In this document: in pieces, positions 17,927 through 26,907 of the stretch
Position numbering within the stretch: position 1 is the first letter of the stretch
Layout: each line of letters opens with the position of its first letter
NCBI RefSeq assembly: GCF_002531935.1
Contig: NZ_NWSV01000011.1
Span: 62,001-126,000 of the forward strand
Source of the DNA: Rhizobium chutanense
GTDB lineage: Bacteria > Pseudomonadota > Alphaproteobacteria > Rhizobiales > Rhizobiaceae
Direction: 5' to 3'
Length of the DNA: 64,000 nt
Notes under the pieces: generated by a model
Told to the model about the DNA's origin: nothing
Seen by the model: the letters and a program-made list of their open reading frames with translations, nothing else
The model's database searches: none
Program-made: the position numbers and the translations under genes

Positions 17927-18952
17927 GTGACCAGCCTCAAATCAATTTTGGCCGCCTGTGGCCTCTCCGCCCTGCTCGGCCTTGCCGCAACCCCCTCATT
18001 GGCCGGTTCGACCACCTATCCGCTGACGCTGGAAAACTGCGGCGCCGAGGCGACGTTCAAGAAGGCGCCCGAGCGGGCGATCGGGCTTGGCCAGAACAGC
18101 GCGGAAATCCTGCTGCTGCTCGGGCTTCAGGACAAGATGGTCGGCACCGCTTTCTGGCCGAGCAAGGTCCTGCCTGAGCTCGCCGAAGCCAATGCCAAGG
18201 TCAAGCTTCTCACCGTCGAGATGCCGACCTTCGAATCCATGCTCGCCGAAAATCCCGATTTCGTGGCCGTCGCCCTGCCGAGCCTGGTCGGGCCGAACAG
18301 CAAGATCGCCAAGCGCGAGGATTTCGACAAGGTCGGTGTTTCAACCTATCTCTCGCCCAGCACCTGCCTCAGCACCAAGGACGTCAAGGACCAGTACGGC
18401 AGCCGCGGCGAGCTGTGGAACTTGGATCTCCTCTACAAGGAGATCGACGAACTTTCTCAGATCTTCGACGTCGCCGACCGCGGCCAGGCTGTTATCGCCG
18501 ACTTCAAGACTCGTGAGGCAAAGCTTCGCGCGAGCGTTGCCAAGGACGGCAAGAACCTCTCCTACGTCTTCTGGTTCTCAAGCCCCAGCCCGTCGGCCGA
18601 CGCCTATGTCGGCGGCAAGAACAGCGCTTCCGGCTTCATCGCCGACCTGCTCGGCGGGCACAATGCCATCGACGCGGCAGCCGAATGGCCGACGATCGGC
18701 TGGGAAGGCATCATCGCCGCCAATCCCGACGTCATCGTCGTCGCCAGCCTCGACCGCAACCGCTGGGAACTCGACAAGCCCGAAGCCAAGATCAAGTTCC
18801 TGAACACCGATCCGGCTGTCAGCCAAATCCCGGCCGTCAAGAACAAGGCTCTGGTCGTCATGGACGGCCAGGCCATGAACCCGACCATCCGGACGATCTA
18901 CGGCGCCGAGCAGGTGGCCGAGCAACTGAAGGTACTCGGTCTGCGGAAGTGA
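17927..18952 (+). CDS. Ferric-siderophore-type ABC substrate-binding protein
   Basis: This periplasmic binding protein of the FecB/FepB (TroA-like) fold has a signal peptide starting MTSLKSILAACGLSALLGLA and ending near SLAG. The mature protein starts TTYPLTLENCG. The fold is shown by the N-lobe ERAIGLGQNSAEILLLLGL, the long linking helix region and the C-lobe (AAEWPTIGWEGIIAANPDVIVV). GTG at 17927 is chosen because the signal peptide begins there and GGGA lies eight bases upstream. It is followed with a GTGA overlap by its permease. Cargo could be a siderophore, haem or cobalamin; the sequence does not decide. Confidence 0.85.
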   Translation: MTSLKSILAACGLSALLGLAATPSLAGSTTYPLTLENCGAEATFKKAPERAIGLGQNSAEILLLLGLQDKMVGTAFWPSKVLPELAEANAKVKLLTVEMPTFESMLAENPDFVAVALPSLVGPNSKIAKREDFDKVGVSTYLSPSTCLSTKDVKDQYGSRGELWNLDLLYKEIDELSQIFDVADRGQAVIADFKTREAKLRASVAKDGKNLSYVFWFSSPSPSADAYVGGKNSASGFIADLLGGHNAIDAAAEWPTIGWEGIIAANPDVIVVASLDRNRWELDKPEAKIKFLNTDPAVSQIPAVKNKALVVMDGQAMNPTIRTIYGAEQVAEQLKVLGLRK

Positions 18953-19989
18953 GCGACGCAGGCCGTCTCTTCCGGCAGCTGGGAGCGATCACCGCGCTGC
19001 TGCTCGCTTCCCTCTGCCTCATCGCTGTCGCCATCGGCGTCAGCGTCGGGATCGGCGATCTGCCGATTCCGCTTGCGACCACCTTTTCGGCCGTCACCAA
19101 CCGGCTCGGATGGACCGCGGTCGAGTTGAACCGCATCCATGAGACCGTCATCTGGGACTACCGCCTGAGCCGCGCGCTCGTCGCCGCCTTCTGCGGCGCA
19201 GGCCTGGCGCTGTCGGGCGCCATCATACAGTCGCTGCTGCGCAACCCGCTTGCCGAACCCTATGTGCTCGGCATCTCCGCCGGTGCCTCGACCGGCGCCG
19301 TCGCGATCGTCATCTTAGGCGTCGGCGCGGGCGCGGTGTCGCTCTCTGCAGGCGCGTTTGCCGGTGCCTTCGCAGCCTTCTTCTTCGTCGCATTGCTGTC
19401 GAACGGCACGCGGGGCGGCGCCGACCGCACCATTCTTGCCGGTGTCGCCGCATCGCAGCTCTTCAACGCCTCGACCTCCTATATCGTCACCACCTCGGCG
19501 AATGCCCAGCAGGCCCGCGACGTCATGTTCTGGCTGCTCGGCAGTTTCGGCGGCGTGCGCTGGCCGGAATTCGCGCTGGTCTCGGTCGTCGTCGGTCTCG
19601 GCCTTGCCGCCTGCCTGCTCTACGCCCGCGTGCTCGACGCTTTCGCCTTCGGCGATGAGGCGGCATCCTCGCTCGGCGTCAATGTCGGGCGCGCCCGCAT
19701 GGTGCTTTTCGGACTGACGGCAATGATGACCGCCACGATCGTCAGCATGGTCGGCTCGATCGGCTTCGTCGGCCTCGTCGTGCCGCATGTCGCCCGCTTC
19801 GCCGTCGGGCCGCTGCATATCCGCCTCCTGCCGGCCTGCGCCATCGGCGGAGCGATCTTCATGGTGCTTGCCGACATTGCCGCGCGTGCCCTCATTCCCG
19901 GTCAAATCCTGCCGATCGGCGTCGTCACGGCGCTGGTGGGCGTACCCTTCTTCTCGATCATCCTCTACCGGTTCCAGCGCGCGTCATGA
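18949..19989 (+). CDS. FecCD-family ABC permease
   Basis: The 346-residue permease has about ten membrane segments. FecCD-family landmarks are the YRLSRALVAAFCGAGLALSGAI stretch (about residues 66-87), the NPLAEPYVLGISAGAS loop and the coupling segment SSLGVNVGRAR before the last helices. GIGFVGLVVPH-type sequence (SIGFVGLVVPHVARF) is present. The GTG start overlaps the stop of the binding-protein gene, and its own stop overlaps the ATPase start, so the three genes are translationally coupled. Only one permease gene is present, which implies a homodimer as in BtuC. Confidence 0.9.
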   Translation: MSDAGRLFRQLGAITALLLASLCLIAVAIGVSVGIGDLPIPLATTFSAVTNRLGWTAVELNRIHETVIWDYRLSRALVAAFCGAGLALSGAIIQSLLRNPLAEPYVLGISAGASTGAVAIVILGVGAGAVSLSAGAFAGAFAAFFFVALLSNGTRGGADRTILAGVAASQLFNASTSYIVTTSANAQQARDVMFWLLGSFGGVRWPEFALVSVVVGLGLAACLLYARVLDAFAFGDEAASSLGVNVGRARMVLFGLTAMMTATIVSMVGSIGFVGLVVPHVARFAVGPLHIRLLPACAIGGAIFMVLADIAARALIPGQILPIGVVTALVGVPFFSIILYRFQRAS

Positions 19990-20747
19990 GCATCAAGGCC
20001 GACAATCTCACCTGGAAAATTGGCAGGAAGACCATTCTGGACGGCGTCTCCCTGGAGGCGCAGCCCGGCCGCATGCTCGGCCTGCTCGGGCCGAACGGTT
20101 CGGGCAAGACCTCGCTGCTCAGGCTTCTGGCCGGTCTGAAGCGGCCGCATTCCGGCCGCGTCACGCTCGATCGCAGCGACATCGGCACGATCAGCCGCCG
20201 CTCGATCGCCCGGCGGATCGCCTTCGTCGAGCAGCACGCGACGACCAATGCCAATTTGAAGGTCGTCGACGTCGTCAAGCTTGGCCGCTTCCCGCACCGC
20301 TCGATGTTCTCGGGCTGGACGAGGGCCGACGAAGAGGCCGTCGAGGCCGCGCTCGAGCGCGCCGGCATGGCTGAAAAGCGCGACGATCGCTGGCAGAATC
20401 TCTCGGGCGGCGAAAAGCAGCGCACCCATATCGCCAGGGCGCTCGCCCAGTCGCCGCAAGAGCTGATCCTCGACGAACCGACAAACCATCTCGACATCCA
20501 GCACCAGATCGGCCTGATGCGGCTTGTCTCCGGCCTGCCAATCACCAGCATCGTCGCTCTGCACGATCTCAACCACGCCGCCATGTTCTGCGACGAGCTT
20601 GTGATCATGCAGCAGGGGAAGATCGTCGCCTCCGGGCCGCCTGAGAAGGTGCTGAGCGAGACGCTTTTGCGCGAGGTCTTTTCCATCGAGGCCCGTGTTG
20701 AAGCCTCGCCCTATCATTCACGCCCGCACATCCATTATCTCAGGTGA
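19986..20747 (+). CDS. ABC ATPase of the siderophore-type importer
   Basis: The 253-residue ATPase of the FepC/FhuC/BtuD class has Walker A GPNGSGKTS (about 36-44). It also has Q-loop VEQH, signature LSGGEKQR (about 138-145), Walker B LILDEPTNHLD (about 159-169) and the H-loop ALHDLNH. It completes the importer with the two genes before it (ATGA overlap). It drives uptake through the inner membrane; an outer-membrane TonB-dependent receptor is not present in the window. The gene ends 16 bases before the convergent Lrp gene. Confidence 0.9.
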   Translation: MSIKADNLTWKIGRKTILDGVSLEAQPGRMLGLLGPNGSGKTSLLRLLAGLKRPHSGRVTLDRSDIGTISRRSIARRIAFVEQHATTNANLKVVDVVKLGRFPHRSMFSGWTRADEEAVEAALERAGMAEKRDDRWQNLSGGEKQRTHIARALAQSPQELILDEPTNHLDIQHQIGLMRLVSGLPITSIVALHDLNHAAMFCDELVIMQQGKIVASGPPEKVLSETLLREVFSIEARVEASPYHSRPHIHYLR

Positions 20748-20763
20748 GTGGCCGTAGCCGCTC

Positions 20764-21231
20764 TCACGTCAGGATCTGCAGCGGCAAAGCCGTCGTCTTT
20801 TTCAGTGTCTTCAAGACGATGCTTGACTTGACCGAGGCCAGATTGTCGGTGACGCGGATCATTCTTTCCAGAAACTGGCTGAGATGGTCGAGGTCGCGCG
20901 TCATGACCTTCATCAGAAAATCGGCGTCACCGGTCTGCGAATAACATTCGAGAATCTCCGGTGCGGTCTCGATGAAACGGTGGAGCCGCTCGTTTCCCCC
21001 TTCTGTATGCGCTCTCAAGCTGACAAGCGTATGCGCAACGACGGTGAAGCCCAGCTTGACCGGGTTGAGGATGGCAACGACGCTCTGGATATATTGCTCG
21101 TTGCGCAGCCTCTCCAAACGGCGGGCGCACTGGGTCGCGGAGAGATTGACCTTCTGGGACAGTTCGCTCTGCGTCAACTCGCTGTTCTGCTGGAGAGCGG
21201 CGAGCAGTTTGATATCGAACGGGTCAAGCAT
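20764..21231 (-). CDS. Lrp/AsnC-family regulator
   Basis: The 155-residue protein has an N-terminal winged helix-turn-helix (MLDPFDIKLLAALQQNSELTQSELSQKVNLSATQCARRLERL). It also has a C-terminal RAM/AsnC ligand domain with ECYSQTGDADFLMKV, the usual amino-acid-sensing pocket region. It is divergent from the aminotransferase gene with 147 bp between starts, the classical arrangement for an Lrp-type activator of an amino-acid catabolic gene. The start at 21231 (MLDPFD, with GGAGAG upstream) matches the usual family N-terminus better than the ATG at 21264. Confidence 0.87.
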   Translation of the reverse strand: MLDPFDIKLLAALQQNSELTQSELSQKVNLSATQCARRLERLRNEQYIQSVVAILNPVKLGFTVVAHTLVSLRAHTEGGNERLHRFIETAPEILECYSQTGDADFLMKVMTRDLDHLSQFLERMIRVTDNLASVKSSIVLKTLKKTTALPLQILT

Positions 21232-21378
21232 GCCCTCTCCAGACGGTGATTTTCTGCACATCATAGGCTATTTTCGCCAATTGTCTGCATGATTAGGTCG
21301 AAACAAGGAGAAAATCGCAGAAATTCGCCGTTGGACTTCAGTTAATCTCCGGCCAGTAGTAAACAGCGAGGTGGAACT

Positions 21379-22557
21379 GTGTTTGAGCAACTGAACAGCC
21401 GGCCGGCCGATAGCCTGCTTGCCCTCATCAAGGCCTTCCAGGCCGACGATCGCGCCGAAAAGATCGACCTCGGCGTCGGGGTCTATCGCGACGCGATGGG
21501 ACGCACGCCGGTCATGCGCGCCGTGAAGGCAGCGGAGCAGTTTCTGCTGGAGAACCAAGACAGCAAGAAATATCTCGGCCCGGAAGGCGACCTGCAATTC
21601 GTGCGCCTGCTCGAGCCGATCATTTTCGGCACATCGCCTGATTTCGCCAACCGTCTCGTCGGCATCCAGACGCCGGGCGGCAGCGGTGCCTTGCGTCTCG
21701 GCGCCGAACTCATCCAAGCGGCAAATCCATCAGCGAAGGTTCTGCTCGGGACGCCGAGCTGGCCGAACCACGCGCCGATCTTCGCTTCAGCGCGACTGGC
21801 CGCAAAGGAATATTCCTTCGTCGATCTGGCGTCCCAGCAGGTAAAATTCGAAAGTGTCATCGCCGCCTTGTCTTCCGCTGGAGAAGGCGACGTCGTGCTG
21901 CTGCATGGTTGCTACCATAACCCGACCGGCATCGATTTCACCATGGAGCAGTGGCAAGAGATTACCGATCTCCTCGTTGCGCACACGCTGGTGCCCTTCA
22001 TCGATCTTGCCTATCAGGGCCTCGGCGACGGGCTCGAACAGGATGCCGCGCCGACGCGCATGATCCTTAATGCGGTGGACGAGGCGCTGATCGCCTATTC
22101 CTGCGACAAGAATTTCGGCCTCTACCGCGAGCGCGTCGGCGCGCTCTATGTCATGGCCCGCAATAGCGATGACCTGACGAAAGCCGAAAGCAACATGGCG
22201 GCTCTCGCCCGTGTGAACTGGTCGATGCCGCCGGACCATGGGGCTGCCGTCGTCAGGACCATTCTCGAAAGCGCGGAGATGACGGCGATGTGGCGCGCCG
22301 AACTCGAAGAGATGTGCCAGCGCGTCAACGGCAATCGCGCGGCGCTGGCCGCCGCCTCTGCCGATCTCGCCTTCATCAGCCGGCAGCGCGGCCTGTTTTC
22401 CAATCTCGCGATGCGCAAGGAGACGGCGGTCGCGCTCAGGGCCAACCACGGCATCTACATGGCGGATTCCGGTCGCATGAACCTTGCCGGTATGCAGCCC
22501 GCCGATGCCGGCGCCATCGTCGCGGCGCTCCGGGCCGAAGGCTGCCTGAAGTCGTAG
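21379..22557 (+). CDS. Aromatic/aspartate-type aminotransferase (class I)
   Basis: The 392-residue PLP enzyme of the Ia aminotransferase subgroup (AspC/TyrB-like) carries GVGVYRDAMGRTPVM near the N-terminus and TPGGSGALRLGAE for the phosphate region. HGCYHNPTGIDFT is present, and the PLP lysine sits in SCDKNFGLYRERVGAL (about K243). An arginine near the C-terminus (DSGRMNLAGM) should bind the substrate carboxylate. Rhizobial TatA/TyrB enzymes of this type act on tyrosine, phenylalanine and tryptophan. It starts at GTG 21379 with GAGGTGG upstream and is followed 25 bases later by the thiamine-diphosphate enzyme gene. Confidence 0.87.
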   Translation: MFEQLNSRPADSLLALIKAFQADDRAEKIDLGVGVYRDAMGRTPVMRAVKAAEQFLLENQDSKKYLGPEGDLQFVRLLEPIIFGTSPDFANRLVGIQTPGGSGALRLGAELIQAANPSAKVLLGTPSWPNHAPIFASARLAAKEYSFVDLASQQVKFESVIAALSSAGEGDVVLLHGCYHNPTGIDFTMEQWQEITDLLVAHTLVPFIDLAYQGLGDGLEQDAAPTRMILNAVDEALIAYSCDKNFGLYRERVGALYVMARNSDDLTKAESNMAALARVNWSMPPDHGAAVVRTILESAEMTAMWRAELEEMCQRVNGNRAALAAASADLAFISRQRGLFSNLAMRKETAVALRANHGIYMADSGRMNLAGMQPADAGAIVAALRAEGCLKS

Positions 22558-22582
22558 TCGAACGCAGCATTGGAGTCTCAGA

Positions 22583-24211
22583 ATGAGCAGGAAAGAAACG
22601 ACCGGCCAGGCGATCACCCGTTCGCTTGTCGCCCATGGCATCGACACGGTCTTCGGCATCCCCGGCGCCCATATGTATGATTTCAACGATGCGCTCTATG
22701 ACGCCGGCGATAAGATCCGGTTCATTCACACGAGGCACGAACAGGGTGCGGCCTACATGGCCTACGGCTATGCCAAATCCACCGGCCGGATCGGCGCCTA
22801 TACCGTCGTGCCCGGCCCGGGCGTGCTCAATTCGGGTGCTGCGCTTTGCACCGCTTACGGCGCCAACGCGCCGGTGCTCTGCATCACCGGCAACATCATG
22901 TCCCATCTGATCGGCCAGGGCAGAGGCCAACTGCACGAACTGCCGGATCAGCTCGCCACCATGCGCGGGATCACCAAGACGGCGGAGCGCATCAACCACC
23001 AGTCCGAGGCCGGTTCCGTCATGGCTGGCGTCGTCGCTAAGATGCTCTCCGGCCGCCAAGGCCCGGGAGCGGTCGAAGCCCCTTGGGACGTGTTCGGCCA
23101 ATCCGGCCCAGAGATCGAGGTTCCCGTTGCCGCGAAAGCGCCTCACCCGGCCGTCAATCCCGATCAAATCGCCGCAGCGGCGGCGCTGATTTCAGGCGCG
23201 AAGAATCCGATGATCATGGTCGGCGGCGGCGCGGCGGATGCCGGCGCCGAGATCGCCGCGCTTGCGGAATTGCTGCAGGCGCCTGTGACGTCCCATCGCT
23301 CCGGCAAGGGCATCGTCGCAGACGACCACCCTAATTATCTGAATTTCGTCGCCGCCTACGAATACTGGAAGAAGGTGGACGTCCTGATCGGGATCGGCAG
23401 CCGGCTCGAATTGCAGTTCATGCGCTGGAAGTGGCTGCCCAAAGATATGAAGATCATCCGCATCGACATCGATCCCACAGAGATGGTCCGCCTCAAGCCC
23501 GATGTTGGCGTTGTCGCGGATGCAAGAGACGGAACGCAGGCGCTGACCGATGCGCTGACGGGGTTCGTCCGCGAGGACCGCACGCGCGAATTCGCCGACC
23601 TCAACAAAGACGCCAGATCTCGTTTCTCAGCAGTGCAGCCGCAACTCGCCTATCTCGACGCCATTCGCCAGGCTCTTCCGAGAGACGGCTTCTTCGTCGA
23701 GGAGGTCAGCCAGATGGGCTTTACCGCCCGGTTTGCCTTCCCGGTCTACGGCCCGCGCCAATACGTGACATGCGGTTATCAGGACAATCTGGGTTTTGGT
23801 TTCAACACGGCCCTTGGCGTGAAAGTCGCCCATCCCGACAAAGCCGTTATTTCTGTTTCCGGCGATGGCGGCTTCATGTTCGGCGTTCAGGAACTTGCCA
23901 CATCAGTCCAGCACAAGATCAATGTCGTCGCCATCGTCTTCAACAATTCGGCCTATGGCAACGTCCTGCGCGACCAGAAGCAGGCCTATGAAGGCCGTTA
24001 TCTCGGTTCGGATCTCACCAATCCCGATTTTGTCGCTCTTGGGGAAAGCTTCGGCATCCGGTCATTCAGGGTAACGAGCCCCGGCGAACTGAAAAGCACG
24101 ATCGACAAAGCCCTCTCTCTCGACGAACCCGTGCTCATCGAGGTTCCGATCGAGAAAGGATCCGAGGCAAGCCCCTGGCCTTTCATTCATCCGGCGCCGC
24201 ACGCCGAATGA
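22583..24211 (+). CDS. Thiamine-diphosphate enzyme (acetolactate-synthase-like)
   Basis: The 542-residue protein has the three-domain layout of ThDP-dependent decarboxylases and synthases. The catalytic Glu is in HTRHEQGAAYMAYGYAK (E53). The central Rossmann-like domain follows (PMIMVGGGAADAGAE), and the ThDP/Mg motif runs from GDGGFMFG (about 427) to NN (about 456). It is not a clear IlvB or an indolepyruvate decarboxylase by motif alone. Since it follows an aromatic-type aminotransferase, it may decarboxylate or condense the resulting aromatic 2-keto acid. That is inference. It is convergent with the glucan-branching gene, with seven bases between stops. Confidence 0.82.
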   Translation: MSRKETTGQAITRSLVAHGIDTVFGIPGAHMYDFNDALYDAGDKIRFIHTRHEQGAAYMAYGYAKSTGRIGAYTVVPGPGVLNSGAALCTAYGANAPVLCITGNIMSHLIGQGRGQLHELPDQLATMRGITKTAERINHQSEAGSVMAGVVAKMLSGRQGPGAVEAPWDVFGQSGPEIEVPVAAKAPHPAVNPDQIAAAAALISGAKNPMIMVGGGAADAGAEIAALAELLQAPVTSHRSGKGIVADDHPNYLNFVAAYEYWKKVDVLIGIGSRLELQFMRWKWLPKDMKIIRIDIDPTEMVRLKPDVGVVADARDGTQALTDALTGFVREDRTREFADLNKDARSRFSAVQPQLAYLDAIRQALPRDGFFVEEVSQMGFTARFAFPVYGPRQYVTCGYQDNLGFGFNTALGVKVAHPDKAVISVSGDGGFMFGVQELATSVQHKINVVAIVFNNSAYGNVLRDQKQAYEGRYLGSDLTNPDFVALGESFGIRSFRVTSPGELKSTIDKALSLDEPVLIEVPIEKGSEASPWPFIHPAPHAE

Positions 24212-24218
24212 ATCCCGG

Positions 24219-26255
24219 TCAAGGCGACGGTCCCTTGAAAAAGACCGTCGCCAGCGGCGGCAGCGTCAGCGACAGGGAGACCGGCCTGCCGTGGGCCCGT
24301 ACGGGTTCGCTCGAAACTGCGCCGTTGACGAGGCCGGAACCGCCATATTCCCGCGCATCCGTCGTGATCCGCTCGATCCACACCCCGTCCTGCGGCACGC
24401 CGATCCTATAACCGTAACGCGGCACCGGCGTGAAATTCGATACGACCAGGACAGACGAGGATTGGTCCGGCCCATAACGGAGCAGGCCGAGCACGGAATT
24501 GACGGCATCGTCGGCAGCCGCCCATTCGAAGCCCTCGGGATGAAAATCTCCGAACTGCAATGCCGGCTCGTCTCCGTAGAGGCTATTCAGATCCTTGGCG
24601 AGGCGCTGAATGCCGACATGCGCCGGCCGGTCCAGCACGTCCCAGGTGACCGAAGCGTCATGATTCCATTCGCCCGGCTGGGCGACTTCGCTTCCCATGA
24701 ACAAGAGCTTTTTGCCGGGATGGCCCCACATGAAGGCGAGATAGCTGCGCAGATTGGCGAATTTCTGCCAATCGTCGCCCGGCATCTTCGTCAGCAGCGA
24801 GCCTTTTCCATAGACCACCTCGTCGTGGGAAATCGGCAGGATGAAGTGTTCGGAATAGGCATAGATCATGCCGAAGGTCATCGTGCCGTGATGGTAGCTC
24901 CGATAGACCGGGTCCTTCTCGATGTAGCTCAGGCTGTCATGCATCCAGCCCATGTTCCATTTGATGTCGAAGCCCAGTCCGCCCTCTTCCGGCGGCTTGG
25001 TGACGCCGGGCCAAGCCGTCGATTCCTCGGCGATCGTTATCGCATGCGGGCAGCGCTCGTGGATGATGCTGTTCAGGTGCTTGAAGAATTCCACCGCCTC
25101 CGGATTCTCACGGCCGCCATACCGGTTGGCGATCCACTCGCCCTCGTTGCGGCTGTAGTCGCGATAGAGCATCGAAGCCACAGCGTCGACGCGCAAGCCG
25201 TCGACATGATAGCGGTCGAGCCACTCGAGCGCGCTGGCGATCAGAAAGCCCTTCACCTCGTTGCGCCCGAGATTGTAGATCAGCGTGTTCCAGTCACGGT
25301 GAAAGCCCTCGCGGGGATTCTCGTGTTCGTAAAGCGCGCTGCCGTCGAAGCGGGCGAGCCCCCAGACATCAGTGGGGAAATGGGCCGGCACCCCGTCGAG
25401 GATGACGCCGAGCCCGGCGCCGTGACAGCGATCGACGAAATAGGCGAAATCCTCCGGCGTTCCGTATCGGCCAGTCGGGGCGAACAGACCGAGCGGCTGA
25501 TAGCCCCAGGATCCGCCGAACGGATGCTCCATGATCGGCAGCAGCTCGATGTGGGTAAATCCCATGTCGCTGGCATAGGGAGCGAGCCGCTGGCTGAGCT
25601 CGACCCAGTCGAGATGCCTGTTGCCGTCCTTCTGGTCGCGCAGCCAGGAACCGGCATGGACCTCGTAAACGGACATTGCACCCTCCAGTCTCGCCTGCCG
25701 GGACCGGCCCTTCATTGTTTCGCCATCGAGCAGGATCGCCGTGCGCTCGGCATCGGATGCCCGTTCGAGACTGTCGGCGAGGGCCTTCAATTCGGTGCGG
25801 AGCGCGGCATCCGCATGCGTCTCGGCCGAGCGGACGAGGTTCAGCCCCTCCTGCAGCTCGAGCTTCAAATCCAGCCTGGCATCGTGTTTCTTCGTCAGCT
25901 CGTAACGAAAGATCGCAAGCGGGTTCTTCCATGCCTCGACGGCAAACTCATAGCGTCCGGTGCGTTCCAGCAGGAATTCGGCGCGCCAGCGGTCGTTCTC
26001 GACCAGTTGCATCTCCGTCTCGTTCCACTCCGCCATGGCATCGAGCGGCCGCCACAGCAGGATCGCGGCGATCGGATCGTGGCCGTCGGCGAATATATCA
26101 GCCTCGACGGTGACGATGTCGCCGGCCACCCGCTTGACGGGGAAGCGCCCGCCATCGACCCGCGGCATGATGTTTTCAATGGCAAGCCGCGCCGACGTTG
26201 CCGCTGCTCGATCTCGAGGATCGGCCGGGACGTGATCGGCACCGGCGCCTTGCAT
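24219..26255 (-). CDS. glgB: Glucan-branching enzyme with a GlgE-like N-terminal domain
   Basis: From residue about 170 on this is a GH13 branching enzyme. It has MSVYEVHAGSW, GYQPLGLFAPT, the nucleophile Asp in DGLRVDAVASMLY, Glu in ITIAEEST, SHDEVVYGKGSL and a C-terminal sandwich ending PPLATVFFKG. The preceding part is not the CBM48 module of GlgB. ARLAIENIMPRVDGGRFPVKRVAGD and the following sequence match the N-terminal domain of GlgE, the maltosyltransferase. The protein thus looks like a GlgE-GlgB chimera. The start is uncertain: ATG 26255 is used here, ATG 26168 would cut into the GlgE motif, and a better coding frame lies upstream in another phase. It may be functional or a deletion product. 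Confidence 0.7.
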   Translation of the reverse strand: MQGAGADHVPADPRDRAAATSARLAIENIMPRVDGGRFPVKRVAGDIVTVEADIFADGHDPIAAILLWRPLDAMAEWNETEMQLVENDRWRAEFLLERTGRYEFAVEAWKNPLAIFRYELTKKHDARLDLKLELQEGLNLVRSAETHADAALRTELKALADSLERASDAERTAILLDGETMKGRSRQARLEGAMSVYEVHAGSWLRDQKDGNRHLDWVELSQRLAPYASDMGFTHIELLPIMEHPFGGSWGYQPLGLFAPTGRYGTPEDFAYFVDRCHGAGLGVILDGVPAHFPTDVWGLARFDGSALYEHENPREGFHRDWNTLIYNLGRNEVKGFLIASALEWLDRYHVDGLRVDAVASMLYRDYSRNEGEWIANRYGGRENPEAVEFFKHLNSIIHERCPHAITIAEESTAWPGVTKPPEEGGLGFDIKWNMGWMHDSLSYIEKDPVYRSYHHGTMTFGMIYAYSEHFILPISHDEVVYGKGSLLTKMPGDDWQKFANLRSYLAFMWGHPGKKLLFMGSEVAQPGEWNHDASVTWDVLDRPAHVGIQRLAKDLNSLYGDEPALQFGDFHPEGFEWAAADDAVNSVLGLLRYGPDQSSSVLVVSNFTPVPRYGYRIGVPQDGVWIERITTDAREYGGSGLVNGAVSSEPVRAHGRPVSLSLTLPPLATVFFKGPSP

Positions 26256-26413
26256 TCGACCACCCGGGTCTCCCCTGCCCGCAGCCGCAACCGCAGCGCC
26301 GCGCCGTCTGCCGCAACGGGAAGAAAACCGGAAGCCGCTTCGCGAAGTGCGATCACCGGGGCGGGCGCGCTTTTCCGAAGGTCCCTGTTGAGCGGCAAAG
26401 CTATCCACGACAC
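26200..26413 (-). other. Coding-like 5' segment in a different frame from the branching enzyme
   Basis: From GTG 26413 (AAGG seven bases upstream) the minus strand reads MSWIALPLNRDLRKSAPAPV... VVECKAPVPITSRPILEIE with high GC at third codon positions. The branching-enzyme frame over the same bases gives an Arg/Gly-rich, non-natural-looking sequence. This suggests that the true N-terminus is in this frame and that a -1 frame change near 26200 joins it to the GlgE-like part. It could be a real mutation or a sequencing error. A separate short gene is also possible. Confidence 0.4.
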
Positions 26414-26477
26414 GAAGAGACCTTGAGCATTCGTGCCGCATTTGGGTAATCTTCCACCGTCCTGGGAGGTGAGTCAT

Positions 26478-26861
26478 TTGACTGTTGACGGCGCATCCAT
26501 GCTTCGATCCATCCTTGTCGCCGCAACCCTGTCGGCCTGCATCCTTTGTCTCGCCTCCTGGAGCATCGAAACCGATCGCTCCACAGCGGACAAGCACGGC
26601 CTGTTCGAAATTCGCGAGGAGGCCAAGCGTTTCATCGCGCAGGAAAACACCAAAGGGCAACAGCAATGGGATGTGCTGGAACCGAACGCGAAGGTACTGG
26701 TTCCGCGATGCGCGGTCCCGCTCGAGGCACAATGGACGCCGAAGAGTCTCGGCCGCTCAAAACCCAGCGTGATGGTGATATGCGCAACAGCTGTGCCGAA
26801 TGTTGTGATGAACCGGTGGGATGTGCCTGTACCAGTTCGACAGAAACCAAAATCGAAGTAA
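26478..26861 (+). CDS. Small exported or anchored hypothetical protein
   Basis: The protein (about 127 residues) has a hydrophobic N-terminal segment (MLRSILVAATLSACILCLASWS) that should be a signal peptide or membrane anchor. A charged helical part follows (FEIREEAKRFIAQEN), then a conserved-looking tail with two cysteines (VPRCAVPLEAQW, VMVICATAVPNVVMNRWDVPVP). The TTG at 26478 is proposed because GGAGGTGA stands six bases before it; ATG at 26499 is the alternative. It is divergent from the glucan-branching gene. Unknown family. Confidence 0.6.
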   Translation: MTVDGASMLRSILVAATLSACILCLASWSIETDRSTADKHGLFEIREEAKRFIAQENTKGQQQWDVLEPNAKVLVPRCAVPLEAQWTPKSLGRSKPSVMVICATAVPNVVMNRWDVPVPVRQKPKSK

Positions 26862-26907
26862 GCGTTTCAGGACGAAAATATTTCGGCTGCAACAAAGGCG
26901 ACCAGAC

